Assembly: GCF_026162365.1 (NCBI RefSeq)
Contig: NZ_JAOANW010000004.1
Location: 124,001-188,000 of the forward strand
Reading direction: 5' to 3'
Length of the DNA: 64,000 bases
Source: Nitratireductor luteus
GTDB taxonomy: Bacteria > Pseudomonadota > Alphaproteobacteria > Rhizobiales > Rhizobiaceae
Shown here piece by piece: positions 17,409-26,340 of this stretch. A model generated the notes under the pieces. That model was not told the origin of the DNA, did not search any database, and worked only from the letters and a program-made list of their open reading frames with translations. Position 1 is the stretch's first letter. The number at the start of each line of letters is the position of its first letter. The translations under genes and the position numbers were made by a program.

Positions 17409-18265
17409 CGGCTGGCCCCCTTGCTGGCGCCCCTCTTGCCGGCGTCTTGCGGCGCGTCGGCGAACACATGCTCAGCGGCGGGAAAACGGCGCGCCCGCAC
17501 ATCGTCCGCATAAGCGGCGATGGCGTGTTCGGCTTCCGTGCCCAGTTCTGCATAGCGCTTGACGAATTTCGGCTGAAAGTCGCTGAACTGGCCGAGCATG
17601 TCGTCGATCACCAGGATTTGCCCGTCGCAGGCAGGCGAGGCGCCGATGCCGATGGTGGGGATGGCGATCTCCCTTGTGATCCGCCGGGCCAGCGCTTCCG
17701 GCACCTTTTCCAGGACGACGGAGAAGGCGCCGGCCTCCGCCACCGCCGCCGCATCGCGCTCGACCTGCTCGCCAGCCGCGCCGCGCCCCTGCACCCGGTA
17801 GCCGCCGAAGCTGTTGACCGCCTGCGGTGTCAGGCCGACATGCGCCATGACGGGGATGCCGCGCCCGGTCAGGAAGCGGATGGTCTCGGCCATGGCTGCG
17901 CCGCCCTCCAGCTTGACCGCCGCCGCACCCGTCTCCGCCATCACTCGCGCCGCGTTGCCGAATGCCTGTTCCGGGGTTGCCTCGTAGGAACCGAACGGCA
18001 TATCGACCACCAGAAGCGAGCGCTCGATGCCGCGCCGCACGGCTTTGCCATGCATGATCATCATGTCGAGTGTGACGCCCAGCGTCGATGGCAGGCCATG
18101 CAGCACCATGCCGACACTGTCGCCGACGAGGACGATTTCGCAATGCGGGTCGACAACCTTGGCTATCGGGGTCGTATAAGCGGTCAGGCAGACCAGCGGC
18201 GTGCCGCCTTTACGCGCCAGGACTTCCGGCGGCATCAAGGCTCCTGTCGTTCCCGCAACGCTCAA
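17405..18265 (-). CDS. panB: 3-methyl-2-oxobutanoate hydroxymethyltransferase
   Basis: First committed step of pantoate synthesis, adding a hydroxymethyl group from methylene-THF to ketoisovalerate. [33 protein letters not shown] and MAHVGLTPQ are diagnostic, with metal-binding Asp in VGDSVG and VVDMP. The start is inferred as TTG at 18263-18265: GGAGG lies about ten bases upstream and the translation [20 protein letters not shown] fits PanB. The only nearby ATG is out of frame and stops at once. Divergent from nrtR, with a 14-bp palindrome between them. Confidence 0.95.
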   Translation of the reverse strand: MSVAGTTGALMPPEVLARKGGTPLVCLTAYTTPIAKVVDPHCEIVLVGDSVGMVLHGLPSTLGVTLDMMIMHGKAVRRGIERSLLVVDMPFGSYEATPEQAFGNAARVMAETGAAAVKLEGGAAMAETIRFLTGRGIPVMAHVGLTPQAVNSFGGYRVQGRGAAGEQVERDAAAVAEAGAFSVVLEKVPEALARRITREIAIPTIGIGASPACDGQILVIDDMLGQFSDFQPKFVKRYAELGTEAEHAIAAYADDVRARRFPAAEHVFADAPQDAGKRGASKGASR

Positions 18266-18292
18266 GACATTGTTCCTCCATCCCTTTCGATG

Positions 18293-18306
18293 ATGGCATA
18301 TGCCAT
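18293..18306. promoter_or_regulatory. 14-bp perfect palindrome between panB and nrtR
   Basis: ATGGCATATGCCAT sits 28 bp upstream of panB and 53 bp upstream of nrtR. It does not resemble the NrtR boxes at 19294-19338. It could bind a regulator of panBC or nrtR. No binding protein can be named. Confidence 0.4.
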
Positions 18307-18358
18307 AGTTCTTGGTATCAGCGAAGAAGAACAAACGAAAGCTAGGTAAACAAGGCCG

Positions 18359-19291
18359 ATGCGCGATCTCCTCAAGACCGGCAAGGACCACGACGTTCAG
18401 GTGGATTTGATCGCCGTTCTGACCGCCGTTGTCGATGGCGCTCCGTCGGTACTCGCCATCGGGGGAGGCGAAGTGCTGCCGTCCGGCCCTTTTGAACTCG
18501 GGCACCGCTCGCTGCAGTCGGGTCTGCGTGCCTGGGTCGAGCGGCAGACCGGTCATCCGCTGGGCTATATCGAGCAGCTCTATACTTTCGCCGACAGCGA
18601 CCGCATAGGCGGGGAGGGGAGCGACCGCGCCATCTCCATCAGCTATCTGGGCCTGACACGTGCCAAGGAGCCGCAGGCTTCCGGGCCGTCGAGCTGGACC
18701 GGCTGGTATGATTACTTCCCCTGGGAAGATCACCGGCTCGGCGCGCCGGCGCTTTTATTCGAGGTGATCGAGCCGCGCCTGCGCAAGTGGGCAGGCGAGG
18801 CGAAAAGCGAAACTTGGCTGCGCGCCGCCAGCGTCTTCGGTTTCGATGGCCACGCGTGGAACGAGGAGCTCGCCTTGCAGCGCTATGAACTGCTCTTTGA
18901 GGCGGGGTTGGTGGCCGAGGCGCATCGCGGGAAGCCGGGGTCTGAAAGCGCGGATGTGCCCGGCCGGTCAATGTTCGCCGATCATCGCCGCATCCTGGCG
19001 ACCGCCATTGCCCGGCTGCGCACGAAGATCAAATACCGCCCGGTGGTGTTCGAACTGATGCCGCCCGTCTTCACGCTGCTGCAGTTGCAGCGCGCCGTCG
19101 AGGCGCTCTCCGGCCGGCCGGTGCACAAGCAGAATTTCCGGCGCCTGATCGAGCAGCAGGAACTAGTCGAGGAAACCGGCGAAATGGCGGCGGATACGGG
19201 CGGTCGCCCTGCCAAGCTTTTCCGCTTCCGCCCTGCCATCCACATGGAGCGCACCGTGATGGGAACCCGGCTGCCCGTCGCGCGCTCTTGA
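18359..19291 (+). CDS. nrtR: NrtR-type Nudix transcriptional regulator of NAD synthesis
   Basis: 310 residues. N-terminal Nudix-like ligand domain ([45 protein letters not shown]) with the hydrolase signature degenerated, followed by a winged helix ([45 protein letters not shown]). This architecture is the NrtR repressor that responds to ADP-ribose or related NAD metabolites. Two palindromic boxes of NrtR type follow immediately, upstream of nadABC, which confirms the assignment by context. Confidence 0.92.
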   Translation: MRDLLKTGKDHDVQVDLIAVLTAVVDGAPSVLAIGGGEVLPSGPFELGHRSLQSGLRAWVERQTGHPLGYIEQLYTFADSDRIGGEGSDRAISISYLGLTRAKEPQASGPSSWTGWYDYFPWEDHRLGAPALLFEVIEPRLRKWAGEAKSETWLRAASVFGFDGHAWNEELALQRYELLFEAGLVAEAHRGKPGSESADVPGRSMFADHRRILATAIARLRTKIKYRPVVFELMPPVFTLLQLQRAVEALSGRPVHKQNFRRLIEQQELVEETGEMAADTGGRPAKLFRFRPAIHMERTVMGTRLPVARS

Positions 19292-19293
19292 TT

Positions 19294-19312
19294 TATGCTC
19301 AAATAAAGTATA
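19294..19312. promoter_or_regulatory. NrtR box 1
   Basis: TATGCTC-AAATA-AAGTATA, an imperfect 19-bp palindrome beginning three bases after the nrtR stop. It is paired with a better copy seven bases downstream and precedes nadA. Confidence 0.7.
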
Positions 19313-19319
19313 AGCCAAT

Positions 19320-19338
19320 TATGCTCTAGGAGAGTATA
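19320..19338. promoter_or_regulatory. NrtR box 2
   Basis: TATGCTC-TAGGA-GAGTATA, a 19-bp palindrome with one mismatch pair. Centre-to-centre distance to box 1 is 26 bp. The structured repeat (copy B) starts at the very next base, so the operators are separated from nadA by that element. Confidence 0.75.
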
Positions 19339-19480
19339 AGAGGCTGTTTTGAAAGCCGTCAAGGCGAGTCGAAATGGTGATTTTCGAGCACCGGAGCGGA
19401 GCGTACATTAGGTACGTGAGCACCGGAGCGCAGAAAAACGCCATTTGCAGACCGCCATCACGACTTTCATAACAGCCTCT
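19339..19480. repeat. 142-bp structured repeat, copy B (nadA leader)
   Basis: Outer arms AGAGGCTGTT (19339-19348) and AACAGCCTCT (19471-19480) pair perfectly, then after one mismatch TGAAAG pairs with CTTTCA. The core is the same as copy A at 13461-13605: two GAGCACCGGAGCG direct repeats around CGTAC-ATTAG-GTACG. It lies between the NrtR boxes and the nadA ribosome site and would form a long 5' leader hairpin. Confidence 0.85.
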
Positions 19481-19496
19481 AAGAGGAGGCCAGCCT

Positions 19497-20471
19497 GTGC
19501 TCGATATGCCGACGTCAGCGGGTGCGCTTTATGACAAGGTGCGTCATGTCATTCCACCCATCGAATGGCCGGCCTTTTCCGGCGACATCGAGGCCATTCT
19601 CAAGCTGAAGCGGCAGCGCAACGCCGTCATCCTCGCGCATAATTACCAGACGCCGGAAATCTTCCACTGCGTTGCCGATATCGTCGGCGACAGCCTTGCG
19701 CTCGCTCGCAGGGCGATGGAGGTGGAGGCCGACACCATCGTGCTTGCCGGCGTTCATTTCATGGCCGAGACGGCGAAGCTGCTTAACCCGGAAAAGACGG
19801 TGCTGATCCCGGATACGGGCGCCGGCTGCTCGCTGGCGGAGTCGATCACGCCGGCGGATGTGCGGCTGATGCGCGAGCGCTTTCCGGGTGTGCCGGTCGT
19901 CACCTATGTCAACACGTCCGCGGCGGTGAAGGCCGAATCGGATATCTGCTGCACCTCCGGCAATGCCCGCGCCATCGTGGAATCGCTGGGCGTGCCGCGC
20001 GTCATCATGCTTCCCGACGAATATCTGGCACAGAACATCGCCAAGGAAACCGATGTCGAGATTATCGCCTGGAAGGGGCACTGCGAGGTACATGAACTGT
20101 TCGACGCGGGCGACATTCGCGACCTGCGCGAGGCACATCCCGGCGTCATGGTGCTTGCCCATCCCGAATGCCCGCCGGAAGTCGTGGCCGAGGCCGATTT
20201 CGCCGGCTCCACCGCCGCCATGTCGGATTATGTGGCGCGCGAGAAGCCGCCGCGCGTTGTCCTGCTGACGGAGTGCTCCATGAGTGACAACGTGGCCGTC
20301 GCGCACCCGGATGTGGAGTTCGTGCGGCCCTGCAATCTGTGTCCGCACATGAAGCGCATCACGCTTCCCAATATCCGAGAAGCGCTGGAACACAACCGCC
20401 ATGAGGTAACGATAGACCCCCGCGTGGCCGCCCGCGCGCGGCGCGCTGTCGAGCGGATGCTGGCCGTATGA
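19497..20471 (+). CDS. nadA: Quinolinate synthase
   Basis: Condenses iminoaspartate with dihydroxyacetone phosphate to quinolinate using a [4Fe-4S] cluster. Conserved: [85 protein letters not shown] and [12 protein letters not shown], which include the cluster-type cysteines. The start is a GTG with AGGAGG upstream; an in-frame ATG at 19506 is possible. First gene of nadABC; overlaps nadB by four bases. Confidence 0.96.
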   Translation: MLDMPTSAGALYDKVRHVIPPIEWPAFSGDIEAILKLKRQRNAVILAHNYQTPEIFHCVADIVGDSLALARRAMEVEADTIVLAGVHFMAETAKLLNPEKTVLIPDTGAGCSLAESITPADVRLMRERFPGVPVVTYVNTSAAVKAESDICCTSGNARAIVESLGVPRVIMLPDEYLAQNIAKETDVEIIAWKGHCEVHELFDAGDIRDLREAHPGVMVLAHPECPPEVVAEADFAGSTAAMSDYVAREKPPRVVLLTECSMSDNVAVAHPDVEFVRPCNLCPHMKRITLPNIREALEHNRHEVTIDPRVAARARRAVERMLAV

Positions 20472-22141
20472 ACCCGGCGCAGCTTGCGGGGCGGCCGGTG
20501 ATCGTCGGCGGCGGCATTGCCGGTCTGATGACGGCGCTGCATCTGGCGCCCGAACCGGTGGTACTGCTGAGCAAGGGGCCGCTAAGCAGGTTCCGGAAAA
20601 GTGCCCCGCGGTTTTCCGGTCAAAACCTGCGGCAAACAAAGGAATCTAAGCAAGCATTCGTTGGGCGGCCAACGAATGCTTGCTTAGGCACTCAATCGTC
20701 GAGCGAGCTGGCGCAGGGCGGCCTGGCTGCCGCCCTCGGTGACGACGACACGCCGGCGCTTCACGCACGAGACACGCTGGCCGCGGGCGACGGCCTGTGC
20801 GACGTCGAAACGGTACGGCGCCTGGCCGAAGCGGCCCCCCGCGCCATCGAGACATTGCAACGGTTCGGCGTGCGCTTCGACCGCTCCGCGGATGGAAGCC
20901 TGCGCCTCGGCCTGGAAGCCGCCCACGGCCGCAAGCGCATCGTCCATGCGGCCGGCGACGGCACAGGCCGCGAGATCATGCGCGCACTTTTGGCTGCGGT
21001 GCGCTCTTTGCCGTCCATTGCCGTCGTCGAGCACATGGAGGCACGGCGGCTTCTCCTGGCGGACGGCGCGGTAAGCGGCGTTCTGGCTGCAGGGCAGGGT
21101 GGTGCCGCGGTTTTCCAGACGGGCCGCGTCGTGATCGCCACCGGCGGCATCGGCGGGTTGTTCGAGGACACCACCAATCCGCCCGGATGCTGGGGCCAGG
21201 GGCTGCTGCTGGCCGCCCGTGCCGGCGCGGAGCTTGCCGATCTCGAATTCATCCAGTTCCACCCGACCGCGCTTGACGCTTCCACGCGTCCCATGCGGCT
21301 GGTCAGCGAGGCCGTGCGCGGCGAGGGCGCGGTGCTGGTCGACGAGACCGGCGAGCGCTTTCTCGAATGCCTGCCCGGCGCCGAACTCGCCCCGCGCGCT
21401 GCGGTGGCCCGCGCCATGGCGGCACATCTCGAAAAGGGCCACAAGGTCTTTGTCGATGCGCGCGACAAGCCGGGCAAGGCTTTCCAGGCTCGCTTTCCCG
21501 CCATCCACGCCTTTTGCCGCCAGGCCGGCATCGACCCGGTGCGCGCGGTTATTCCCGTGCGCCCGGCGGCGCATTACCACATGGGAGGCATTGCGGTCGA
21601 CGCGGCAGGACGCAGCACCGTGCCGGGGCTGTGGGCCTGTGGGGAAGCGGCCTCGACCGGCCTGCACGGGGCCAATCGCCTGGCCAGCAATTCGCTGATC
21701 GAGGCGGCCGCATGCGCTGAAATCGTGGCGCGAGACGTGTCCGGCGCGGCGCCCGGCTCTTTCCCGCAGCGGTCTTCGATCGCCGTGCCGCCGCCGCTTG
21801 ATCCAACCACCATTTGCCTCGCCGCCATTCGCCCTATCGTGTCCCGCGCCCTTGGCGTGGTGCGCCGGGGCGAGGATCTGCGGCGCGCCATCGTGGCGCT
21901 TTTGCCGCTGGCGCAATCGCAAGTACCGGCCGCCGACCCCGCCCTGCTTGCCCTGATGATCGCCGTCGCCGCGCATCGGCGTGCGGAAAACCGGGGCGCT
22001 CATTGCCGCGCGGACTTCCCGAAGAGGCAGGATCCGCCGCAGCGCGCGCGATTGACGCTGGAGAAAGCAATCGCCGTCGCGCACCTTGAAACCGCCAGGT
22101 TGAGAGACCTCCAGCTTGGCCTTGAGCGCATGACGTCATGA
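20468..22141 (+). CDS. nadB: L-aspartate oxidase with in-frame palindromic-element insertion
   Basis: FAD enzyme making iminoaspartate for Nad[14 protein letters not shown] is the dinucleotide loop; [47 protein letters not shown] and [19 protein letters not shown] are standard. The oddity is residues about 40-76: where other NadB proteins run from SKGPL almost directly to the SS..AQGG segment, about 36 extra basic residues are encoded by a 106-bp palindromic element (20582-20687). The frame stays open through it and all catalytic segments follow, so the protein is probably functional with a surface loop near the FAD site. The nadA start overlap and nadC stop overlap keep the operon tightly coupled. 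Confidence 0.93.
   Translation: MNPAQLAGRPVIVGGGIAGLMTALHLAPEPVVLLSKGPLSRFRKSAPRFSGQNLRQTKESKQAFVGRPTNACLGTQSSSELAQGGLAAALGDDDTPALHARDTLAAGDGLCDVETVRRLAEAAPRAIETLQRFGVRFDRSADGSLRLGLEAAHGRKRIVHAAGDGTGREIMRALLAAVRSLPSIAVVEHMEARRLLLADGAVSGVLAAGQGGAAVFQTGRVVIATGGIGGLFEDTTNPPGCWGQGLLLAARAGAELADLEFIQFHPTALDASTRPMRLVSEAVRGEGAVLVDETGERFLECLPGAELAPRAAVARAMAAHLEKGHKVFVDARDKPGKAFQARFPAIHAFCRQAGIDPVRAVIPVRPAAHYHMGGIAVDAAGRSTVPGLWACGEAASTGLHGANRLASNSLIEAAACAEIVARDVSGAAPGSFPQRSSIAVPPPLDPTTICLAAIRPIVSRALGVVRRGEDLRRAIVALLPLAQSQVPAADPALLALMIAVAAHRRAENRGAHCRADFPKRQDPPQRARLTLEKAIAVAHLETARLRDLQLGLERMTS
20582..20687. repeat. 106-bp palindromic element inserted in-frame in nadB
   Basis: Two hairpins in series. 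Hairpin 1: GCAGGTTCCGGAAAA (20586-20600) against TTTTCCGG and AACCTGC (20612-20630). Hairpin 2: CTAAGCAAGCATTCGTTGG (20646-20664), loop GCGG, then a perfect 19-base complement (20669-20687). The ends are themselves inverted (CTAAGCA at 20582, TGCTTAG at 20681). It encodes about 35 residues with no stop. The CCGGAAAA/TTTTCCGG part resembles rhizobial intergenic repeats. Confidence 0.88.
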
Positions 22142-22986
22142 ACATCGTTCCTCTGCCCGACCTCATGATCGAACCGCTGGTGCGCGCCGCGCTGCTTGAG
22201 GATCTCGGCCGCGCCGGCGACATCACCACCGACGCCATCGTTCCCGCCGGAAATCTGGTCCGCATGGTTCTGCGCCCGCGGCAGCCGGGCGTGGTTGCAG
22301 GGTTGGACCTGGCAGTGCTGGCATTCCGCCTCATCGAGCCTTCCATCGAGGTTTCCGTCGTGAAGGCGGATGGCAGCCGCATTGCCGCGGACGAGACGAT
22401 AGCCACGGTCGGCGGCCCCGCACGGGGTTTGCTGACCGGCGAGCGCACCGCGCTCAATTTCCTCTGCCACCTGAGCGGTATCGCCAATGCCACCCGAACG
22501 GTGGTCGATGCCATCGCTGGACAGAAAGTAAAAGTGGTCTGCACCCGCAAGACGACGCCAGGCCTGCGCGCCATCGAGAAATATGCGGTGCGCGCCGGCG
22601 GCGGCTCCAACCATCGTTTCGGCCTCGACGACGCGGTGCTCATCAAGGACAACCACATCGCTATCGCCGGCGGCATCCGCCCGGCGGTCGAGCGCGTCCG
22701 CGCCAGTTGCGGCCACATGGTCAAAGTCGAGGTGGAAGTGGATACGCTCGACCAGCTCGAATCCGCGTTGTCGCTCGGCATCGATGCCGTGCTGCTCGAC
22801 AACATGCCCCCCGACATGCTTTCAAAAGCAGTCGGTATCACGGCCGGTCGCGCCATCACAGAAGCGTCGGGCCGCATCGCCCCCGACACCGCCCCGGCAA
22901 TCGCCGCCACCGGCGTCGACCTCATCTCCATCGGCTGGCTGACCCACAGCGCACCCATCCTCGATATCGGGCTGGATTATCTCTGA
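22138..22986 (+). CDS. nadC: Nicotinate-nucleotide pyrophosphorylase (carboxylating)
   Basis: Converts quinolinate and PRPP to nicotinate mononucleotide. VRAALLEDLGRAGDITTDAIVP, LTGERTALNFLCHLSGIAN, CTRKTTPGLRAIEKYAVRAGGG, RFGLDDAVLIKDNH and VEVEVDTLDQL are characteristic of QPRTase, including substrate-binding Arg/Lys/His residues. 282 residues, normal. Overlaps the nadB stop by four bases; last gene of nadABC. Confidence 0.97.
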   Translation: MNIVPLPDLMIEPLVRAALLEDLGRAGDITTDAIVPAGNLVRMVLRPRQPGVVAGLDLAVLAFRLIEPSIEVSVVKADGSRIAADETIATVGGPARGLLTGERTALNFLCHLSGIANATRTVVDAIAGQKVKVVCTRKTTPGLRAIEKYAVRAGGGSNHRFGLDDAVLIKDNHIAIAGGIRPAVERVRASCGHMVKVEVEVDTLDQLESALSLGIDAVLLDNMPPDMLSKAVGITAGRAITEASGRIAPDTAPAIAATGVDLISIGWLTHSAPILDIGLDYL

Positions 22987-23076
22987 TCCGGCGTATGGCA
23001 AGGGGACAGCGACCAACAACGGCGCGACCAGAAAATCCGCCGCGTGCCTTCGTTGTTCCGGAAATTTTTGGAAAAA

Positions 23077-23153
23077 TGGCGCGCCCGAAAGGATTCGAAC
23101 CTCTGACCCCCAGATTCGTAGTCTGGTGCTCTATCCAGCTGAGCTACGGGCGC
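23077..23153 (-). tRNA. tRNA-Arg (anticodon ACG), CCA encoded
   Basis: On the minus strand GCGCCCG pairs with CGGGCGC to form the acceptor stem, with GTAGCTCAGCTGGATAGAGC as the D region, ACTACGAAT as the anticodon loop (anticodon ACG, decoding CGU and, after inosine modification, CGC/CGA) and GGTTCGAATCC as the T arm. Discriminator G and an encoded CCA end the 77-nt gene. It lies about 90 bp downstream of nadC on the other strand. Confidence 0.97.
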
Positions 23154-23354
23154 GCTGTCTGCCGCATTTGGCAGGTGGTCAAGGGAACGGGCCATTGACC
23201 GGACGCCGCTTACCTAACGATTGAAACCGGCAAAAGCAAGCGCCGTCATGACATTTCTTTGACCATTTCCAGAACCTTCGGAAGCGTCGAGAACCGGGCC
23301 GGGGCAGGAGCGTGGAGGTCCTGCCGGTTCCGGTCGCCGATTGCCGCCGCGCGG

Positions 23355-24869
23355 TCAGAATTCGTCGCCCGCGGTCGTGCGCCTTGCCGCCGGCCGGCCC
23401 GCGGTATCGCCCTTGGCCTGTGGCAGGATCACGGCGAAGACCGTGCGGCCGGTACCCGTCTCTACCAGTTCGATACGCCCTCCATGGGCCGTCACCAGTT
23501 CATGGGCGATCGCCAGCCCCAGCCCTGTGCCGCCGCTTTTGGCCGAGCCGCGGAACGCGGCGAAAAGGTTTTTCTGCGCCCGCGGTGGGAGGCCGGGGCC
23601 GGTATCGCAGATGTCTATGCGGACCTCGCCGCCGTCCTGCCGCGCCGACACGGTCAGCCGGCGCACGAGCGCCGGGTCGTCGTCCCCCGACATCGCCTGA
23701 ACCGCATTGCGGCATAGATTGGCCAGCACCCGGAAGAACTGTTCCCCATCGGCGCTGATCTCGAACTCCGGGCCGACCTCGTTGATGAACTCGATTCCGC
23801 CATCGGGGCCGATCGCCAGCGTCGCCTGGACGTCGTCGACGATCTGCGCGAGTCGCAGGCGCCGGAGGCGCGGCGGCGCTTCCTGCGTGCGCCCATAGGC
23901 AAGGACGCCCTCCGAATAGGCGACGGCGCGGTCGAGCGTCCGCAGCAGGCGCGGCGTCAGCGATTGCACGGTCGGATCGTCGATCATGGTCAGCCTGTCC
24001 GACACGAGTTGCGCCGAAGACAGCATGTTGCGCATGTCGTGATTGATCTTTGAGACGGCCAGCCCGAGGTCGGCCAGGCGCTTGCGTTCGCTCAGCGCGC
24101 GCTGCAGCGTTTTCTGCATATCGGCCAGTTCGCGCTCGGCGGTGCCGATCTCGTCGCCCCGGTCCTCCGGCTGAATGATCCGCGCCGCATCGTCGGGTGC
24201 GGCTGCGAAATCCAGCATGGATTGCGTCATTGCCCGGATTGGCCTGATCATGATGCGGTTGATGGCGTAGAACACGAGCATCGCAGTGAAAAGTGAAATG
24301 ATGAGCGACAGAACCGCGACATTTCGCGCATAAACGAGCATGGCCGAGCGCAGTTCACGATCGGAGATGATGATCTCGAACCGCTTGCCCGTCTCGCCGA
24401 CCAGGCCATGGACGCGCAGTATCCTCTCGCTCCCGGAGAAAAGCGTGACGAAGGCCTGACCGATGGCCTCCACCGGCCCCACGGCGTCCAGGTCCACATG
24501 CATGTTCACTTGCGGGGGCATTTGCGACACGACCAGGAGGCGCGACATGCCCTCCTCGCGCACGGCGATGGCCTTGGCTCCCGTCGCCATCAGGATCTCG
24601 TTGCTGGCCTCCCGGCTTAGATTGTCCGGGTCGCCGTTCATCAGGACGACCGCGAAGGCGGCGACCGTGCGCAGCCGCTGGCTCATCCATTGCTGGCCGA
24701 AATTGGCCACCGAGGGGATGAAGATCAGCACCTCGGCCAGCATGACGAAAAGGATGGTCAGGAACAGCAATTTGGTCGACAGACCACGCGTCAACGGAAC
24801 CGAAGGCGCATGGCCAGCCTCGCCGTTGCCGCCACCCTTACCCTTGTGATGCCGCTCGTCGGTTGCCAT
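23355..24869 (-). CDS. Membrane sensor histidine kinase (HAMP type)
   Basis: Two transmembrane helices (LLFLTILFVMLAEVLIFIPSV near residue 35, and LSLIISLFTAMLVFYAINRI near 205) bracket a roughly 150-residue periplasmic sensor. A HAMP-like linker with IRPIRAMTQSMLDFAAAP follows, then the dimerisation helix with phospho-acceptor His277 (SKINHDMRNMLSSAQ), then the ATPase with NLCRNAVQAM (N box), DTGPGLP (G1) and GGTGLGLAIAHEL (G2). The start at 24869 has AAGGA upstream; a Met two codons earlier is an alternative. No response regulator lies beside it, so its partner is elsewhere. Signal unknown. Confidence 0.92.
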   Translation of the reverse strand: MATDERHHKGKGGGNGEAGHAPSVPLTRGLSTKLLFLTILFVMLAEVLIFIPSVANFGQQWMSQRLRTVAAFAVVLMNGDPDNLSREASNEILMATGAKAIAVREEGMSRLLVVSQMPPQVNMHVDLDAVGPVEAIGQAFVTLFSGSERILRVHGLVGETGKRFEIIISDRELRSAMLVYARNVAVLSLIISLFTAMLVFYAINRIMIRPIRAMTQSMLDFAAAPDDAARIIQPEDRGDEIGTAERELADMQKTLQRALSERKRLADLGLAVSKINHDMRNMLSSAQLVSDRLTMIDDPTVQSLTPRLLRTLDRAVAYSEGVLAYGRTQEAPPRLRRLRLAQIVDDVQATLAIGPDGGIEFINEVGPEFEISADGEQFFRVLANLCRNAVQAMSGDDDPALVRRLTVSARQDGGEVRIDICDTGPGLPPRAQKNLFAAFRGSAKSGGTGLGLAIAHELVTAHGGRIELVETGTGRTVFAVILPQAKGDTAGRPAARRTTAGDEF

Positions 24870-24912
24870 CGCCATTCCTTGTTCGGCGCCGGCAAATATG
24901 TGACGCCGACGG

Positions 24913-26340
24913 TTACCCGAATAAGCGCATAAAGCGTATGAGTCCACGCACCACCGGCTTGCTGGTCGCGCCGGTGAAATGGGTTATGGCGGCCCGCTTG
25001 CCGATCTCCGCCACGGTCGGGTAGGGTGCGATGTAGCCGGCGATGTCGCGCGTCTTCATCTTCTTGGCGAGGGCCAGAGACCAGAAATTCATCATCTCGC
25101 TCGCATTGGCCCCGACGATGGACACGCCCAGAATGCGTCCGCCCTTGCCGGTGATAAGCTTGATGAAGCCGCCGGTCTTGCGCTCAGCTTGGGCACGGTC
25201 GTTCTCGGCATAGGGCCAGCGCAGAATGCCGACCTTGCCGTGGCGGGCACGCGCGGCCTCCTCCGTCAGGCCGATATGCGCCAGCTCCGGGTCGGTAAAG
25301 GTGGCCCAGGGTATGGTGTCGCGGTTTTCGGCAGCTGGAAGACGGAACAGCAACGCCCGGATCACCAGCCCTGCATGATAGCCCGCCACATGGGTGAACT
25401 GCAGTCCGCCTGCAACGTCACCGATGGCGTAGACCCGCCTGTTCGTCGTGCGCAGCTTCCTGCTCGTCTTGATGCCCGTGCGGTCATGGGCGATGCCGGC
25501 CTTGTCGAGGTCCAGCGCCTCAATGTTGGGCTTGCGGCCTGCCGCCACCAGAAGCGCCGAGCCATCGATGGCACGCGGTCCCTCTGCATCCTCGACAAAA
25601 ACGCGCACGCCGCTGCGTCCCCGCTTTTCCACACTCGATATCTTGGTCTGCTCCAGGATTTCGACGCCTTCGTCGCGCAACTGCTTCAAGACGATCGCGG
25701 CAAGTTCGGGATCGTCCTTGCCCAGCGCCTTCATCGCCTCGACCACTGTCACGCGCGCGCCCAGCCGCCGATGCGCCTGCGCCAGCTCCATGCCGATCGG
25801 CCCGCCGCCGATGACGATCAGGTGCTCCGGCAGCTTCTTCTGCGAAAAGACCGTCTCGTTGGTGTGGTAGGGAACATCGTCGAGCCCTGGAATGGGCGGC
25901 GGCACGGGCGAGGAGCCGGTCGCGACCACGAAACGGCGGGCGCGTATTTCGAAATCCCCCGCCACAATGGTGTATGCGTCTTTGAAGCGCGCCTCTTCCT
26001 GTATGACCTTCACGCCAAGCGCGGTGAAACGCTCCACGGAATCGTTGGGCGCGATCGCCGCGATGACGCCCTCCACATGCTGCATCACCTTGCGGAAGTC
26101 GATGTCCGGCTCGACATCGGCAATGCCGAACTTGGCGCCCTGGCGCAGCCGGGCCGCGTGCTTGCCGGCGGCGATCAGGGATTTGGAAGGCACGCAGCCA
26201 TAGTTGAGACAATCCCCGCCCATCTTGCCGCGCTCGATCAGCACCACCGGAACCCCGAATGAGGCTGCCGCCGCCGCCACGGTCAGGCCGCCGGAGCCGG
26301 CGCCGATGACGCAGATGTCGGGGTTGAGAACGGTCGCCAT
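24913..26340 (-). CDS. FAD-dependent pyridine nucleotide-disulfide oxidoreductase (mercuric reductase-like)
   Basis: 475 residues. FAD loop VIGAGSGGLTVAAAAA, redox-active pair in GGDCLNYGCVPSKSL, NAD(P) loop VIGGGPIGMELAQAHRRLGA, and second FAD segment RVYAIGDVAGG. It lacks the N-terminal metal-binding domain and C-terminal cysteine pair of true MerA, and the dimer-interface motif reads YPTVAEIGKRA instead of the HPT..E of lipoamide dehydrogenases. It may therefore handle another disulfide or thiol substrate. Its start codon shares one base with the stop of the TVP38-like gene, a pairing seen widely in bacteria. Confidence 0.9.
   Translation of the reverse strand: MATVLNPDICVIGAGSGGLTVAAAAASFGVPVVLIERGKMGGDCLNYGCVPSKSLIAAGKHAARLRQGAKFGIADVEPDIDFRKVMQHVEGVIAAIAPNDSVERFTALGVKVIQEEARFKDAYTIVAGDFEIRARRFVVATGSSPVPPPIPGLDDVPYHTNETVFSQKKLPEHLIVIGGGPIGMELAQAHRRLGARVTVVEAMKALGKDDPELAAIVLKQLRDEGVEILEQTKISSVEKRGRSGVRVFVEDAEGPRAIDGSALLVAAGRKPNIEALDLDKAGIAHDRTGIKTSRKLRTTNRRVYAIGDVAGGLQFTHVAGYHAGLVIRALLFRLPAAENRDTIPWATFTDPELAHIGLTEEAARARHGKVGILRWPYAENDRAQAERKTGGFIKLITGKGGRILGVSIVGANASEMMNFWSLALAKKMKTRDIAGYIAPYPTVAEIGKRAAITHFTGATSKPVVRGLIRFMRLFG

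Noticed and set aside
15457..17553. A 698-codon minus-strand frame spanning panC and the second dehydrogenase
   Set aside because: It overlaps panC in another frame and the dehydrogenase antisense; composition is Arg/Gly-rich shadow. PanC and the SDR have full motifs.
13461..19480. The two GAGCACCGGAGCG-containing repeats as a CRISPR array or insertion sequence
   Set aside because: Only two single copies 6 kb apart, no regular spacers, no transposase and no target duplication visible.
24913..26340. Mercury resistance (merA)
   Set aside because: No NmerA domain, no C-terminal Cys pair, no merR/merT/merP neighbours.
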